Origin: Gentiana macrophylla
Lineage: Eukaryota; Streptophyta; Magnoliopsida; Gentianales; Gentianaceae
DNA length: 64,000 nt
NCBI GenBank assembly: GCA_026214975.1
Contig: JAOBSW010000228.1
Location: 62,001-126,000, forward strand
Reading direction: 5' to 3'
Each line of letters starts with the position of its first letter. Within the stretch, counting starts at the first letter, position 1. The position numbers and the translations under genes are program-made. This document shows, piece after piece, positions 45,769-57,331 of the stretch. The notes beneath the pieces were generated by a model. It was given only the letters and a program-made list of their open reading frames with translations, was not told where the DNA came from and did no database searches.

Positions 45769-47849
45769 ATGTTGTGATGATCATTCAGTTTCTCAGTGAC
45801 ATTACGAAATCTAGTGCCAAAGGCCAATGCCATGGATTCATTTTCTTGAGAAATGTGTTGCCTGAGTCCTGCAAGATTGTTAGTGATATTGATGTTGAGT
45901 TGCTTCATTAAATTTCCCTGTTGTTGAACAACAATATTTTGTGCATCGATGTATTCTGCAATGGCCTGGAACTTGTGCTCAATGGAGGAGCATTTATCAT
46001 TGAATGCTGAAGTCATGGATCTGAGATACATGGCTTGCTGCTTCAATTCTTCAGCCAGCAGATCTGCCACTTTTTCAAAAGTTTCATTTGTAATACCAGT
46101 GGCCAGCTGAGAGAGTTTGTGCCTTGTGTCAGCTGGTTCTGGGTCTGTTTGCTGTCCCTTGTCTTGATGCTGAGTCACATCTACATTGACGTCTAAATCT
46201 TCAAGTATTTGGGTAGATGTGTATGCTGGTGTGGCTTGAGCAAATGTTCCCCTTTCTCTCAGGCTTTGGGATTGCCTTGACTGGAGTAGCAGCAGTTGAA
46301 CCAGTGTCCCCTATGTTTGGTTTGCCGGTTTGAGTGTCAACAGATAGTGGTTGAGTGGCTGTCTTTGCTGGAGTTGTTGACTTGTGGGATGCTTGTGACT
46401 TAAAAAATGTACGGAGAAGAGTGGTATCATCAATTGCATCTGGTGTAGGAGTATCCTCTTCTCTGTCTTTATCAAGATCATCATCATGATGATCATTATC
46501 ATCATTTTCATCATGATCATCTCGATCATGATCATCTCCACCATCTTCTGAATCATCACTTGTCCTGTCGGAGGTCCAGGCGCTTTGCCTTTCTTTGCAT
46601 CAACCAGGTCCCATAGAGGGGATTCATCAAGAACACCAACCAGAGTTGTGATTCCCAGAAAATAAAATAGCCATGCCTCTTCTGCAAGCATGCGGTCAAA
46701 GTCCTGAAGCTGTTGTCGGGAATCACCTTCCTTCCACTCAAGATATTCTGCAATTTGATCATCTATATTGTTTGCAGACAATTGTGCAACTTCTTCTGGA
46801 GATTCCTCATCATCTCCAGTGTCTTCCTCATTAGGATGTTGTTCATCCTTACTGACATTGTCTTCTTCTTGTTGTTTTGCCTCAGCGTTAGAATCCTCTT
46901 CTTCTTCTTGTTCTTCTTCTTCTTCATCAATTAATTTTCGAAAGTCTATCTTGTCCAGATTTCGCTGAACTTTTTGCTTCTTTCTTTGACTGGTAGTGTG
47001 TTGTGTGGATTTCTTTCTCTTCCCTTCTCCTGCCTTCTTCTGTTGTTTAACATAGGTAAACATGACTTTGTATTCATGTAGTTTGTGGAGTTGTACAGTA
47101 GGGACTTTGAGACATTGCAACAGATAGTGTAACTGAATCCCATATGACTTTTTCACCCAGAATTGTCCTTTATTTGTCTTTCCTTCTTTTGTCCCCTTTT
47201 TGCCTGCTTTTATTTCACCTTGGATGTGTTATTTGATTCTCAAAAAGAAGTATTTTTCCCAATTGAATTCCAGATTGTTGTAGATGATTCCTATCAGCCG
47301 CATTCTGATTTCTGTCATTGCATTATTTGCTCCCAATTTTCCTTCAATAGTCTTGCCAATTAGGGCACTGAACTCATTGAACGGTTTCTTTAAAGTGGAT
47401 CTAAGACAATTGGCTTCTGTAGATCCTGGGTTTGCCGTTTTTGCAATGGTCGCCTAGAAATTATCCAAGTCTTGTGGTACCAATGTCACTTTTGCTTGAC
47501 CTTTATTGGAAAGTTTAAGATGTTTTTGAATTACCTTTTCTGTAATCACCACTTCTTTGCCATTCACAGATGCAACAATCTTGTCTTCTTCAAACTCGTC
47601 ACCTTCTTCAGCAAGGAGCCCAGAGACGTATTTTGCAGATTTTTGGAAGGAGATGAGATTTTCATAGCAGACGTCGGTTATGGGAGGATTGAGAAAGTTT
47701 GATAATTGTAGGTTTTTGCATCCTGCTGCCAAACGTTTGGCGTCCTCGTCATTTCCACACAGTTTCAAGTAATGTTCTTCTTGAAAGAATGATCCAGTGG
47801 CGATCGATTTTTCATACCCAGCCTGGGTGTTTGAGGAGGATGAAGCCAT
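45654..47849 (-). pseudogene. Copia II extra sense ORF downstream of pol
   Basis: From ATG 47849 (MASSSSNTQAGYEK) one frame runs about 730 codons to 45654, with in-frame stops near 47454, 47235 and 46311. N-terminal domain: FLNPPITDVCYENLISFQKS and IVASVNGKEVVITEKVIQ. Middle: EFNWEKYFF, a LHYLLQCLKVPTVQLHKLHEY segment, then a basic NLS-like KRKKSTQH/RKKQK stretch. A long Glu-rich block follows, and an Asp/His-rich block read in a shifted frame near 46260-46570. C-terminus: coiled coil (KVADLLAEELKQQAMYLRSM). No transmembrane segment seen. The N-terminal pattern recalls a plant copia-associated ORF I remember from asterids. Function unknown. Confidence 0.7.
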
Positions 47850-48506
47850 TGTTGAAGGTTAAAAGAGATTTGAAGGTGAACTTCGAATTTGCAGTGGAGA
47901 TTATGAATTGCAAGGAAGTGTAAAGATTTCTGAAAATCTCTAAGTAACGTTTATATAGGATGATTTGGGTAGTGTGAACGTGGTTTGAATGTGGAAGGAT
48001 TTTATGACATAATGGCGTGATTTTGTGTATGTAAATCACGATATTCGAGTGTAATGGGGGAGTGGATTGAGGTAAGTAATGATAGAGCCCGGGAATCGAG
48101 GCGTTTATAATTCGAAAAATAATATGGTTACCTCCATGATCATAAGTTGATCACCACGTGTGTAATCTTCCACAGAATAATCCTGCATACATTCCTTATT
48201 CTCCACTTGTAAAAAAATTGATTTTGTTCACACTTTAATTTGTCCAAGTCTTTATTTCGGTGGAGTGCCTTGGCTGGTCAATTAGCCGATGTAGTGAATT
48301 CTTCACTGAGCTGCTCCATTTAACCATTCCTAACAATCAGTCAAGTTGACTTCGCTGAATTCCAGTGCCTTACCTGCTACATCTCCTATAATGGCAAAGG
48401 GTTAAACAGCTGATAAAGTCACTTAGCCGATTACTCCAGTTAGCTGCTCTTTGGTACTTAGTCAATTTCAATCATTCCTAACTCAGTTCTTAACATGCTA
48501 AATCTT
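47850..48506 (-). other. Spacer between Copia II RNase H and extra ORF
   Basis: About 650 bp with no coding frame I can support. It would be the place for a subgenomic promoter or splice acceptor for the extra ORF, but I see no decisive signal. Confidence 0.55.
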
Positions 48507-49857
48507 TCATAACTGAGTGATGTCATCCAATTGATCTTCAGTGGGTATGTATTTTAGAATGACATCTCCCTTTTCAACATGATCTCTGATAAAATGATGT
48601 CTCACATCAATGTGCTTTGTTCTTGAATGCAACACTGGATTTTCAGTAATAGATATTGCACTTGTGTTATCGCACATAATTGGAATTGTTTTCTCCTCCA
48701 CTCCATAATCCCTTAGCTGTTGTCTAATCCAAAGCACTTGTGCACAACAACTACCTGCTGCTATATATTCTTCTTCAGCTGTTGATGTAGATATGGAGTT
48801 TTGCTTTTTACTGAACCAAGAGACTAATCTGGTGCCTAGCATTTGACATGTTCCAGAGGTGCTTTTTCTATCTATTTTGCATCCAGCATAGTCAGAGTCT
48901 GAATATGATATCAACTTAAATCCTCCATCTTTTGGATACAAAATTCCAACATTAACAGTGTTTTTCAAGTATTTGATTATTCTTTTGGCTGCTAGAAGAT
49001 GTGACTCTTTTGGTTGAGCTTGAAATCTTGCACATACTCCTACTGCAAATGCTATGTCAGGTCTACTTGCAGTTAAGTATAGTAGGGATCCAATGATTCC
49101 TCTATACATTTTCTGATCAACATCCTTCCCAGTTTAATTTTTTCCAGGAATGACTCTTGCACACATTGGTGTATCTGTTGTGCCACTTGTGACCATCCCA
49201 TACTTGTGTATCAAGTATTTTGTATACATGGCTTGATTAATGAAAATTCCATCTTTCATTTGTTTTACTTGAAGGCCAAGAAAATAATTCAGTTCTCCCA
49301 TCATGCTAATCTGAAATTTGCTCTTCATCAGATTTGCAAATTTCTCACATAGCTTTTCATCCTCAGATCCAAAGATGATATCATCAACATAGATTTGTAC
49401 TAGCAATTTGCTCGTTCCTTCCTCTAGTTTGAATAGAGTCTTATCTATAGTTCCCTTGTTGAATCCATTCTTGATCAGAAATTGTGATAGTGTTTCATAC
49501 CATGCTCTAGGTGCCTGTTTGAGTCCATAGAGAGCTTTCTTGAGCTTGTATACTTTGTCTTCCTTTCCTTTGAGTTGGAAACCATGAGGTTGTTCCACAT
49601 AAACTTCTTCTTCCAAAGGTCCATTTAGAAATGCACTCTTGACATCCATTTGATAGACTTTGAAGTCTTTGTATGCAGCAAAAGCTAGAAAAAAAGTCTG
49701 ATTGCCTCCAATCTTGCTACTGGTGCAAATGTTTCATCATAATCTATTCCTTCTGCTTGAGAATGGCCTTTTGCAACTAGTCTTGCTTTGTTTCTGACAA
49801 CTATTCCTTGCTCATCCATTTTGTTTCTGAATACCCATTTTGTACCTATGATGTTGG
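48507..49857 (-). pseudogene. Copia II reverse transcriptase and RNase H
   Basis: The RT begins near 49857 ([12 protein letters not shown]) and reaches VARLEAIR before a frameshift. From 49649 the frame holds [35 protein letters not shown] and the catalytic YVDD ([14 protein letters not shown]). From 49109 the RNase H part has GSLLYLTASRPDIAFAVG, SYSDSDYAGCKIDRKSTSG, EEEYIAAGSCCAQVLW, CDNTSAI and HIDVRHHFIRD. 49649 and 49109 are in the same frame, separated by a single TAA near 49134. All catalytic motifs look intact. Confidence 0.93.
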
Positions 49858-50445
49858 TTATATCCGTCTCACAACAAGTTCCCAGCCTTCATTTCTTTCA
49901 AATTCATTTAGTTCTTCTTGCATGGCTGTGATCCAATCTGCATCTTGGATTGCATCATCTATGGTCTTGGGTTCCACTTGTGATAGAAAACATGTTAGCA
50001 TGTGCTCCAGTTGTCTTCTGGTTCTAACTCCTGTGTGAATATCTCCAATGACTTGTTCATCAGGATGATCTCTTAGCCAATTTAGGTCAGGTTGAAGTTG
50101 TTCTTCACTTGTTGCTTCCTCACCTTCATGTTGAGCATGAACTTCAAATTCTGGTACTTCTTCTGCTGTATTGATATGTGGCTCTTCTTGATTTTCAAAA
50201 TGGTGATTTAAGATGGAAGCTGGTATGGTTGTATTTGTATAGATTTCCCTTTGTGTTGCTTCTTCTTCTTGATCTTGAAGATCTTCACCATTTGTATTAG
50301 GTTCATCAAAAACTACATGTATTGATTCTTCAATCACCAATGTTCTTTTGTTGAGTACTCTGAATGCTTTGCTAGTGTCTGAGTATCCTATAAAGATTGC
50401 TTCATCAGCCTTTTCATCAAAGGTATCAACGGTGATTCTGCTCAA
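49858..50445 (-). CDS. Copia II integrase C-terminal extension (195 aa open frame)
   Basis: Starts with [15 protein letters not shown] and ends with [20 protein letters not shown], the conserved junction with copia RT. Between them is an acidic, low-complexity hinge. It overlaps the integrase core frame by a few bases (frameshift at about 50442). Confidence 0.85.
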   Translation of the reverse strand: MSRITVDTFDEKADEAIFIGYSDTSKAFRVLNKRTLVIEESIHVVFDEPNTNGEDLQDQEEEATQREIYTNTTIPASILNHHFENQEEPHINTAEEVPEFEVHAQHEGEEATSEEQLQPDLNWLRDHPDEQVIGDIHTGVRTRRQLEHMLTCFLSQVEPKTIDDAIQDADWITAMQEELNEFERNEGWELVVRRI

Positions 50446-51299
50446 AACAAAAAATTTGATCCAAACATATGAAAATATGAGATATTAGGTCTTCTACCAT
50501 TCCATATTTCATATGGAGTCTTTCCATGATGTTTGTTAATGATTGATCTGTTTTGTGTATGGCATGCTATATTTGCTGCTTCAGCCCAAAATCTCTTTGG
50601 CAAACATGCTTCAGCAATCATTGTTCTAACTGCTTCTTTAAGAGTTCTGTTTCTTCTCTCTGCTACACCATTTTGTTGTGGAGTTCCTGCTGCAGATAGT
50701 TGATGTAGCACTCCATTTTCTTCACAAGAGGTTACGATAATCTCATTTAGAAATTCAGTGCCTCTATCTGATCTGATCTTGATGATCTTCAGTTCTTTCT
50801 CATTTTGGAGTCTTCTCAGCAAATCTGGCAGCTTTTTGAGTGTTTCTTTCTTCTTGTTCATGAAAATGGTTCAGGTGTATTTTGAGAAGTCATCCACCAC
50901 TACTAGGGTGTATTTCTTACCACTTACACTTACTGGTGTGACTGGTCCAAACAGGTCCATATGTAACAGATGTAGAATTATTGTTGTTGATTGATAGGGC
51001 TTTGAGTTGAATGAACTTTTGATTTGTTTCCCTTTCTGACATGCATCACATAGACTTTCTTTCTTGAATGTGATCTGTGGCAGGCCTTCAACTAACTTGT
51101 TCTTTGATAATTTGTTGATGGACTTGAAATTCAAGTGATTTAATTTTCTGTGCCAAATCCAGCTGGTTGATTGTTTATTTTTGACAAGCGTATATGTTTT
51201 CGCTTTGAGTCGCTTTCCAATCCACCACATACATGTTGTCTTGTCTTCTACCAAAGCAAGAACTCTTTGTGTTGGATTGGTCTGTGAATCACTTTGCAT
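50442..51299 (-). pseudogene. Copia II GAG-pre-integrase and integrase core
   Basis: One frame from 51299 to 50442, broken only by TGA at 50871 where Trp would be expected (FSKYT, stop). GAG-pre-integrase: WIWHRKLNHLNFKSINKLSK and LCDACQKGKQ. DDE core: HMDLFGPV with the first Asp, IRSDRGTEF with the second, and NGVAERRNRTLKEA with the catalytic Glu. It inserts cDNA into the genome. One nonsense change aside, the enzyme appears complete. Confidence 0.92.
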
Positions 51300-51568
51300 C
51301 CTTCCTTATTGAAGTATACATGTAGCCTTTGTCACGAATTGATGATGCTCATTAGATTGAAATTAAGTCCTTTGACATATGCTACATTTTGAATCTTTAA
51401 TTTGTTCTTGAGTATTGTGCTTTCCCCCTTAATCTTGCCAGGGTTTTCTTTGCCTCCAAAAGTGACTTTGGGTCCATCAAAAGCTTTAAAGTCTGTGAGC
51501 CATCTCTTATTTCCTCTCATGTGTCTGGAACATCCACTGTCTATGTACCAAACATCCTACAAAACAAA
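51300..51568 (-). pseudogene. Copia II aspartic protease
   Basis: DVWYIDSGCSRHMRGN holds the active-site DSG, followed by KIKGESTILKNKLKIQNVAY and LNFNLMSI. A TAG codon (51557-51559) directly precedes GAT-GTT, in frame with the upstream linker and with the protease. A frameshift separates it from the GAG-pre-integrase frame near 51310. Confidence 0.88.
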
Positions 51569-52533
51569 TTAATTAAGTTTAGGTACCCAACACTGTTTGG
51601 GTCCATACATGTTAGCAGTCATGCCTCCCATACCAAGTGTATATCCAAAAGTTATTATTTTTGGATAATTGAAGTCATCAACTTCATATGTATAAGGCAT
51701 GGCAGAATAGCTTCTAATATTTTTACTGAAGATATTCTGATACTTTTCTCTACCTTTTGGTGCATGTGCATCCTTCTTCACTTTCCAATATGCAGTAGGA
51801 AACCTGTCTTGCTTCATGTGCCAAGGAACATATCTAGATTGATTTTTCTTAAACACATAATGCATATCATTCAATGGTTTCTTCTTGTATTTCGGAGGTG
51901 CAACATTCCAATCATCTTCTGAAAGGTAAAGTCCACCTTTACCTTTCAGAAGGTTTTTGCTTTTGGTTGACTGGAATGAGGATTTAGTCTGCTGTTTTTC
52001 TACATTGGATTTTGACTTCATCGGTGCATGATGATTGGTTGGAACTATGGTCTGTCCCTTTCTAAATTTTGGTCCATTGTTGGTCCTGAATTTAGAATTG
52101 TGTTGACCATTGTTTCTACTCTCATCCTGACTGTTGTAGCCAAGACCAGATCTGGATCCAAACCTTTTTGAGGGTTTGTAAGTGGTGCATTTAGTGGTGC
52201 AGTGGTTATCTTAGGCGGTGGGAGATTTTCTTAATCGATCGGTCAATAATGGATGTATGATCATCTCATTGCTTGTTGATCATTTAAGTGGGTCTCTCCA
52301 TCAAGTTAGTTCAAACTTTTGTTTTATCCAGATTCTTTCTTTAATCTTTTGTTTTCCTTTCTTAGATCCTTGCATTCCTTCTCTAGAATTTCATGATTCA
52401 TTTCAATTTCATCAAATTTAGTCATGAGATTTTGACTAGGTCCAGTAGTATCTAAATGGGAATCGTAAGATTGTGCAAAGGTCGATGTGGATGCATTAGA
52501 TGAAGAGTGAGAGCTAGATGCTACCTCGGCCAT
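51569..52533 (-). pseudogene. Copia II gag-pol linker with coiled coil
   Basis: Frame 52533-52324 is Ser-rich, then a coiled coil (HEILEKECKDLRKENKRLKK). Frame 52021-51569 is Lys-rich, with LYLSEDDWNVAPPKYKKKP and GMGGMTANMYGPKQCWVPK, a signature found just before the protease in many plant copias. Two frameshifts and a TAA lie in the region. Copia I (1278-2300) has the same architecture in a more open state. Confidence 0.8.
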
Positions 52534-53713
52534 TTGATTCTTTGGTCATTAGACATAAATCAGTGTCTGAGCTGTCATCTTCATCCTCATCTAACTCTTT
52601 GGTCATGAGGCATAGACATGCTTTTTCATTGTCTGAGTTGTCTTCATCATCACTATCATCTGAGTCAATATCAGATGATTCTTCATTCTTTTCACTGCTG
52701 GATTCAGCCTTGAGTGGTTTCTTGCCTTTCCTCTTCTCAGATGTTTTATATTTCTTCTTTTCATCATCTTTATCATTGTCTTCAGGACAATCAGCCTTGA
52801 AGTGACCTTTCTTGTTGCAGTTGAAGCATCTGTATTCATCATCTTTCTTCTTCATGTCTTTGTTTGAGCTTGACCTCTTGTTGGATGATGATTTTCCTTT
52901 AAATGGCTTCTTTTTGCTTAACATATCAAAACGTTTAACTAATAAAGCTACTTGTTCTTTGAGTTCTTGTGTCTCTTTGCTGATACATTCGGCAAAGTTA
53001 CTTTGCTGGGGTGCTATCAGCGCAGTGGCTCTTTGTGTCTCTGCCGGAGCACCATCTTCACCGTTCAATTCGAATTCATGAGCTTTTAATTGAGACATCA
53101 AGGTCGGAGTGTCTGTGTTTGCAAGATTTGTAGTTCCTCTGATTATTGTTGTTATGATTTTCCATCTTTCAGGTAAGCCTCATAAGATCTTCAAGCATAC
53201 TTCTTTCTGGGAATATGTGTGTCCAAGCTGTTGCAGTTCACTGATGATGCTAGAGAATCTATTGTCCATTTGATCAATGGATTCACCAGTCTTCATTTTG
53301 AAATTTTCAAATTTCTGTTTTGCAACAGATAATTTGTTTTCTTTAACTGCTTCAGATCCTTCATTTATCAAAGCTAGCTTGTCCCACATCTCCTTTGTTG
53401 TTTTGCAGTCTTTGATTCTCTTGAACATGTTGCTATCTAGGGTCTTCAAAATCATGTCTTTTGCAACAAAGTCTAGATTTGCTCTTCTCCTGTCATCCTT
53501 GGTCCAATCTTTCTTAAGTTTGTCAATCTCCTTTCCTTGATCTGCTCCTGTGGATACCACAGTCATGATCATGATTGGTCCATCATTGATTACGTCCAGC
53601 ATCTCCTCATGAGTTGCTGCAAGATGAGATAGCATTCTTATTTTATATTCATCAAAATTATTAACATTGAAAACAGGTACTTTTGACATATAGTTTGAGG
53701 AATCCATAAGCAC
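52514..53713 (-). pseudogene. Copia II gag
   Basis: The N-terminal start is probably MSKVPVFNVNNFDEYK (53689), as in Copia I, though the frame opens at 53713. The gag domain continues with KKDWTKDDRRRANLDFVAKD, CKTTKEMWDKLALINEG and GESIDQMDNRFSSIISEL. A TGA at 53180-53182 sits between CLKIL and GLPERW in the same frame; the same codon occurs in Copia I. The zinc knuckle CFNCNKKGHFKADC lies near 52790-52830, followed by a Ser/Asp-rich acidic tail with a repeated LCLMTKE phrase. Confidence 0.92.
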
Positions 53714-53830
53714 AAGTAATAGATTTATATGTGAATGAATAGAAAACTCATATATGAAAACTACTTTGAAAATATGTGATCTCCTTGTTACCAGAAATTA
53801 GATCTGAACAGGTTCTGATACTAGGAACAC

Positions 53831-53843
53831 TGCTCCGATACCA
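53831..53843 (-). other. Copia II primer-binding site
   Basis: On the minus strand TGGTATCGGAGCA follows the LTR end by two bases; tRNA-iMet type. Confidence 0.88.
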
Positions 53844-53845
53844 AT

Positions 53846-55261
53846 TGTTGGTCCCAGAGAAGGGTGAAACTATAGTCAGAGGGGGGTGAATGGCTATAGT
53901 GGAGTTTCAAAAACTTTTCTTATGTTTAAAATCTTTTGGGCAGCGGATAAGTCCCTTCTTACTATGTTGTTTTCAAATCAGTTTAAACAATCACAAATAT
54001 AAGTTATGATCTAGGGAATTTAAATAAATGCTGTAAAGTAAATTGCGGAAAGTAAATTGACACAAGGCTTATAGTGGTTCAGGGTGGTGTAATCCCTTAA
54101 TCCACTCTTCTCCTATGATGATTGGAGGAATTCACTATTGTTTTCACAGATACAATATTATGATTGTCCTTGACTTCCCAAGCTTCACAACCTACAAGAC
54201 TATCACTCCTTGACTCGCAAATGGCTTGTTGATTCGAGTCTCTTTCACTGCTCCTTGAGATTAAAATCCTTCAGCAGCTATCATAGACACAACTCCTTCT
54301 CAGATTGCTTCTGATTCAGTTGCTTTAGTTTGATGTGAATGAGATTCACGAACTTGCTTGATCAATCTCAGTGCTGAATATAAAATTGTAGTTCTGATGT
54401 CTGAGTTGATCTCTAGATAAGTCCTTATAAGTTCAGAGAGAATGCTTTTCAAATTTACAGAGTTTCTTCTTCCTTTTTGCTTTTCTTGATCGTTTTTTTT
54501 TCTGTCTGTCAATGCCTTCTATTTATAGCCTTGAGTATCCTTGATTTGATCCGTCCGTTGGCTATATTTATGAGGGGAATAATCCTTGATTTTATTCTTG
54601 ATTCCCCCTTAATTGTATTCTCCTTGATTTCAGTGATCGGATTTTTCCTTCAAATATATATACAGCAGAAAATCCGTCCTTGATTGATCCTCTATTGATT
54701 GTGCATTTAAATGCATGATCTTCTGAATCTTCATCATATTCCAAAATCTGATTTGGTAAGATTTACTTTGCCGCTCTCAGAGCGCTTGAGTGATTCATCT
54801 GACTTCTCCATTCTAGATCTTCCTTCACCGTTTTGTCTTCACTCAGCCGAAAGTCAGTTTACTGCACCGATTCACTGTTTTCTTCATTGTTTAAGTATGA
54901 GGAGAATCTTGTACTTCACTGATCCTTGATTGGGGTGAGATCAGTGTACACCATATCTAAATATTAAGTTTCATCACTTGAAACATAACTTAGACTTATC
55001 CAAGGTCATCACAGACTTCCTTGGTTATAAGTCAGACCATAATGTCTTCATTACTTCTCTGCTGGTGCTTGGCTGGCTTCACTCTGCCGAAAGTCTGTTT
55101 TTACTTTGCCGTCCTACCAACTAGTACAATACTTGTCTGACTCAACTTATACAACATGTCAGACTCTAAGTAAAGACTTATACAGAGAATTCTAACTTAT
55201 TTCAGGCTTGCAATAACAGCTAGTATGGCCATCATCAAAACATAATAAAATGTTCCTAACA
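53846..55261 (-). repeat. Copia II 5' LTR
   Basis: 1416 bp, paired with 42911-44333. TATAAATA on the minus strand at 54520-54527. Confidence 0.93.
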
Positions 55262-55266
55262 GGGAT
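55262..55266. repeat. TSD GGGAT, right copy, Copia II
   Basis: Directly follows CCTAACA; LINE sequence resumes. Confidence 0.92.
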
Positions 55267-56592
55267 CCATTATCTTGCCTTTGCAGATGACACGATCATT
55301 CACTCGATGTAACAAGAAAGGGCTAAGGTCACTCAAAGAGCTTGTTTCAAGGCAGCGTATTAATGCTACTAAGAGTACGTTCATTGGGAAAAATTTAACG
55401 ACCACCAAAACAGGCTGGTTGCGCAACATATTGTGTTTTCTGCACGAGAACATGCCTTTTCGTTACTTGGGAGCTTCCCTTTTTCGGGGGAGGAATCGAA
55501 TTTGTTACTATCAGGACATTATTGATAAGGTCCAAAGGAAGCTTCATCATTGAGGGAACAACTTTCTCTCTTTTGGCGGGAAACTTATCCTTCTCAGGCA
55601 TGTCTTAACGTGCATGCCGATTTATATTCTCAAAGTGCTAGTGCCCCCGAAAGAAGTTTTCAATCGTATCCATCGCTTTTTTAATAAATTCTTGTTGGAC
55701 AGTGGACCGGGAGGTAATCACATACATTGGAGAGCGTGGGATAAATTGTGTGCTCCGACTGAGGAAGGAGGATTGGGTGTTCGTAATCTTTATGATGTGG
55801 TTGACACTTTTGCTATCAAGCTGTGGGTCCGCTTACGGCAGAAACAAGGAATTTGGGCCAAGGTCATCTCCAACACATACATAATGGATAAGTCTCCGCT
55901 GGATGTGCCTGAACCCAAGGCTTCTACGCCTATGTTGCGCAGAGTGTGGCAAATGAGAGATACTGCCGAGCAATTCATCTCTTGGAAGGTTAACGCAGGA
56001 AATATAGACTTCTGGAGAGACAAGTGGACGGAAGTGAATTTGGGGGACCTCTCAGATGACTTGGTTCGGAGGGTTAGCGATTTTTGGTTAGGCGATCAGT
56101 GGGATACTCAACTCCTGCATTCTTATCTACCCAGTCACATCATCGAGGAGATCACTCATATTCCTTTCAGACGAGAGAAGGATGATGAGCTTATTTGGAC
56201 CCTTAGCCCTGACGGTCGTTTTACTACTCGGTCTACGTGGAACATGGTTCGTACTTCTCATTCCTCCAATGTTATATTCAAGATTATTTGGAACAGCTTA
56301 CTTCCGCTCATAATTTCCTTCTTTTGTTGGAGGCTGCTTCATAACATTCTCCCCACCGATCAGAACATTCAGCGACGGGGTATAACGTTGGTGTCTAAAT
56401 GCTTTCCTTGTCCTAATGGGGAAGACATTCGTCATACTTTTATTGGCTGTCAGTTTACTCGTTCTGTATTGACGTACTTTATGAATCACTTTGGATTGCG
56501 GTTAACTCTTACGTTAGGGATTGTTCTTATGCTTCATTTCTAGAAGAATTATGCGGCGAGCAACTTCAACCTTTGGCTTATAGTTCCGGTTA
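55267..56592 (+). pseudogene. LINE RT C-terminal half and zinc-binding domain
   Basis: HYLAFADDTIIHS contains the catalytic FADD box (55280-55291). It is followed by RYLGASLFRGRN and, in the frame 55614-56543, MPIYILKVLVPPKEVFNRIH, EEGGLGVRNL and FWRDKW. The zf-RVT domain ends the frame: WNSLLPLIISFFCWRLLHN, LPTDQNIQRRG, CFPCPNGEDIRHTFIGC with the Cys/His ligands. A stop at 56541 and earlier frame changes make it a pseudogene. Confidence 0.92.
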
Positions 56593-57324
56593 TTGTTTGT
56601 TGGGGCATTTGGTCTGAGAGAAATAAGTGTAGACATGACGAGGTCCAACCCTCCATCCATCGCACCATCATTCTTTGAGCAGAATATTCGTCAGCTCGCC
56701 TTCCGTAAGGATCTGGCTTCCAAATTTCTAGGAGCTGATAGAGGGACCCCTTTCTTCCAACCTTTCAAGATCAAATCTATTCCGAGGAGGAAGTTAACTT
56801 ATCTGCGGTGGGTGCCGCCGCGTTATGGCACCTTAAAGCTGAATGTGGATGGGAGTGTCAGGAATGGGATAGCTTAAGGTGGTGGTATTCTCAGAGATTC
56901 TGAGGGCAGGTTTATTATGGCTTTCCACTCTTGCTTTGGTCAGGGGACGGTGGTAGATGCGGAGATAAAAGCTCTTTTGTTTGGTCTTCGCTTGTGTAAT
57001 TATGATCAACCTTTGGAGATTGAATCCGACTCCCTATATGTGCATCGTATGGTTTCTGGAGAGAGGGATGGAGGATGGTCCCTGTGTATCTACGTCACTC
57101 AGATTGGTGCTCTTCTGCAAGCGTTACACTATACTGTCTCTCATATCTATAGGGAGTGCAACGCGGTCATTGATGCCCTAGCAGCTCTGGAGAGGGATGA
57201 TCACTTATTTATACGCACCAGGGAGGTCCCTCCGCACATCCTGAAGCTACTTCATGACGATATACATGACCCAGTTCATTTTCGTTACACCGCTAACAAT
57301 CCAGGAAGCACCCTTCACTTGTGA
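56593..57324 (+). pseudogene. LINE C-terminal RNase H domain
   Basis: RVT_3-type RNase H: LKLNVDGSVRNGIA with the first catalytic Asp, an in-frame TAA, then GGILRDSEGRF, DAEIKALLFGLRLC with Glu, IESDSLYVHRMV with Asp, and YRECNAVIDALAAL. In the last block the usual Asp of NxxAD is also present (VIDALA). The stop codon at 57322-57324 lies in a perfect hairpin (57308-57331). Confidence 0.9.
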
Positions 57325-57331
57325 AGGGTGC
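57308..57331 (+). repeat. Perfect 11-bp-arm hairpin over the LINE RNase H stop
   Basis: GCACCCTTCAC, TT, GTGAAGGGTGC. The TGA stop is inside the right arm. Confidence 0.85.

Larger units (their letters stand above)
42911..55261 (-). mobile_element. Copia II: nearly complete Ty1/copia retrotransposon with an extra ORF
   Basis: 12.35 kb, TG...CA LTRs of 1423 and 1416 bp that look very similar, PBS, PPT and TSD GGGAT. Order on the minus strand: 5' LTR, gag, coiled linker, protease, integrase, RT, RNase H, spacer, extra ORF, PPT, 3' LTR. It has few lesions per gene. It is the best preserved element here and lies inside a LINE that is itself inside Copia I of the same family. Confidence 0.93.

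Noticed and set aside
45654..47849. Extra ORF as a true envelope gene
   Set aside because: No signal peptide, transmembrane segment or surface-protein pattern; position alone is not enough.
52518..53081. Ser-rich and Phe/Leu-rich ORFs on the plus strand
   Set aside because: Antisense shadows of the acidic and lysine-rich gag of Copia II.
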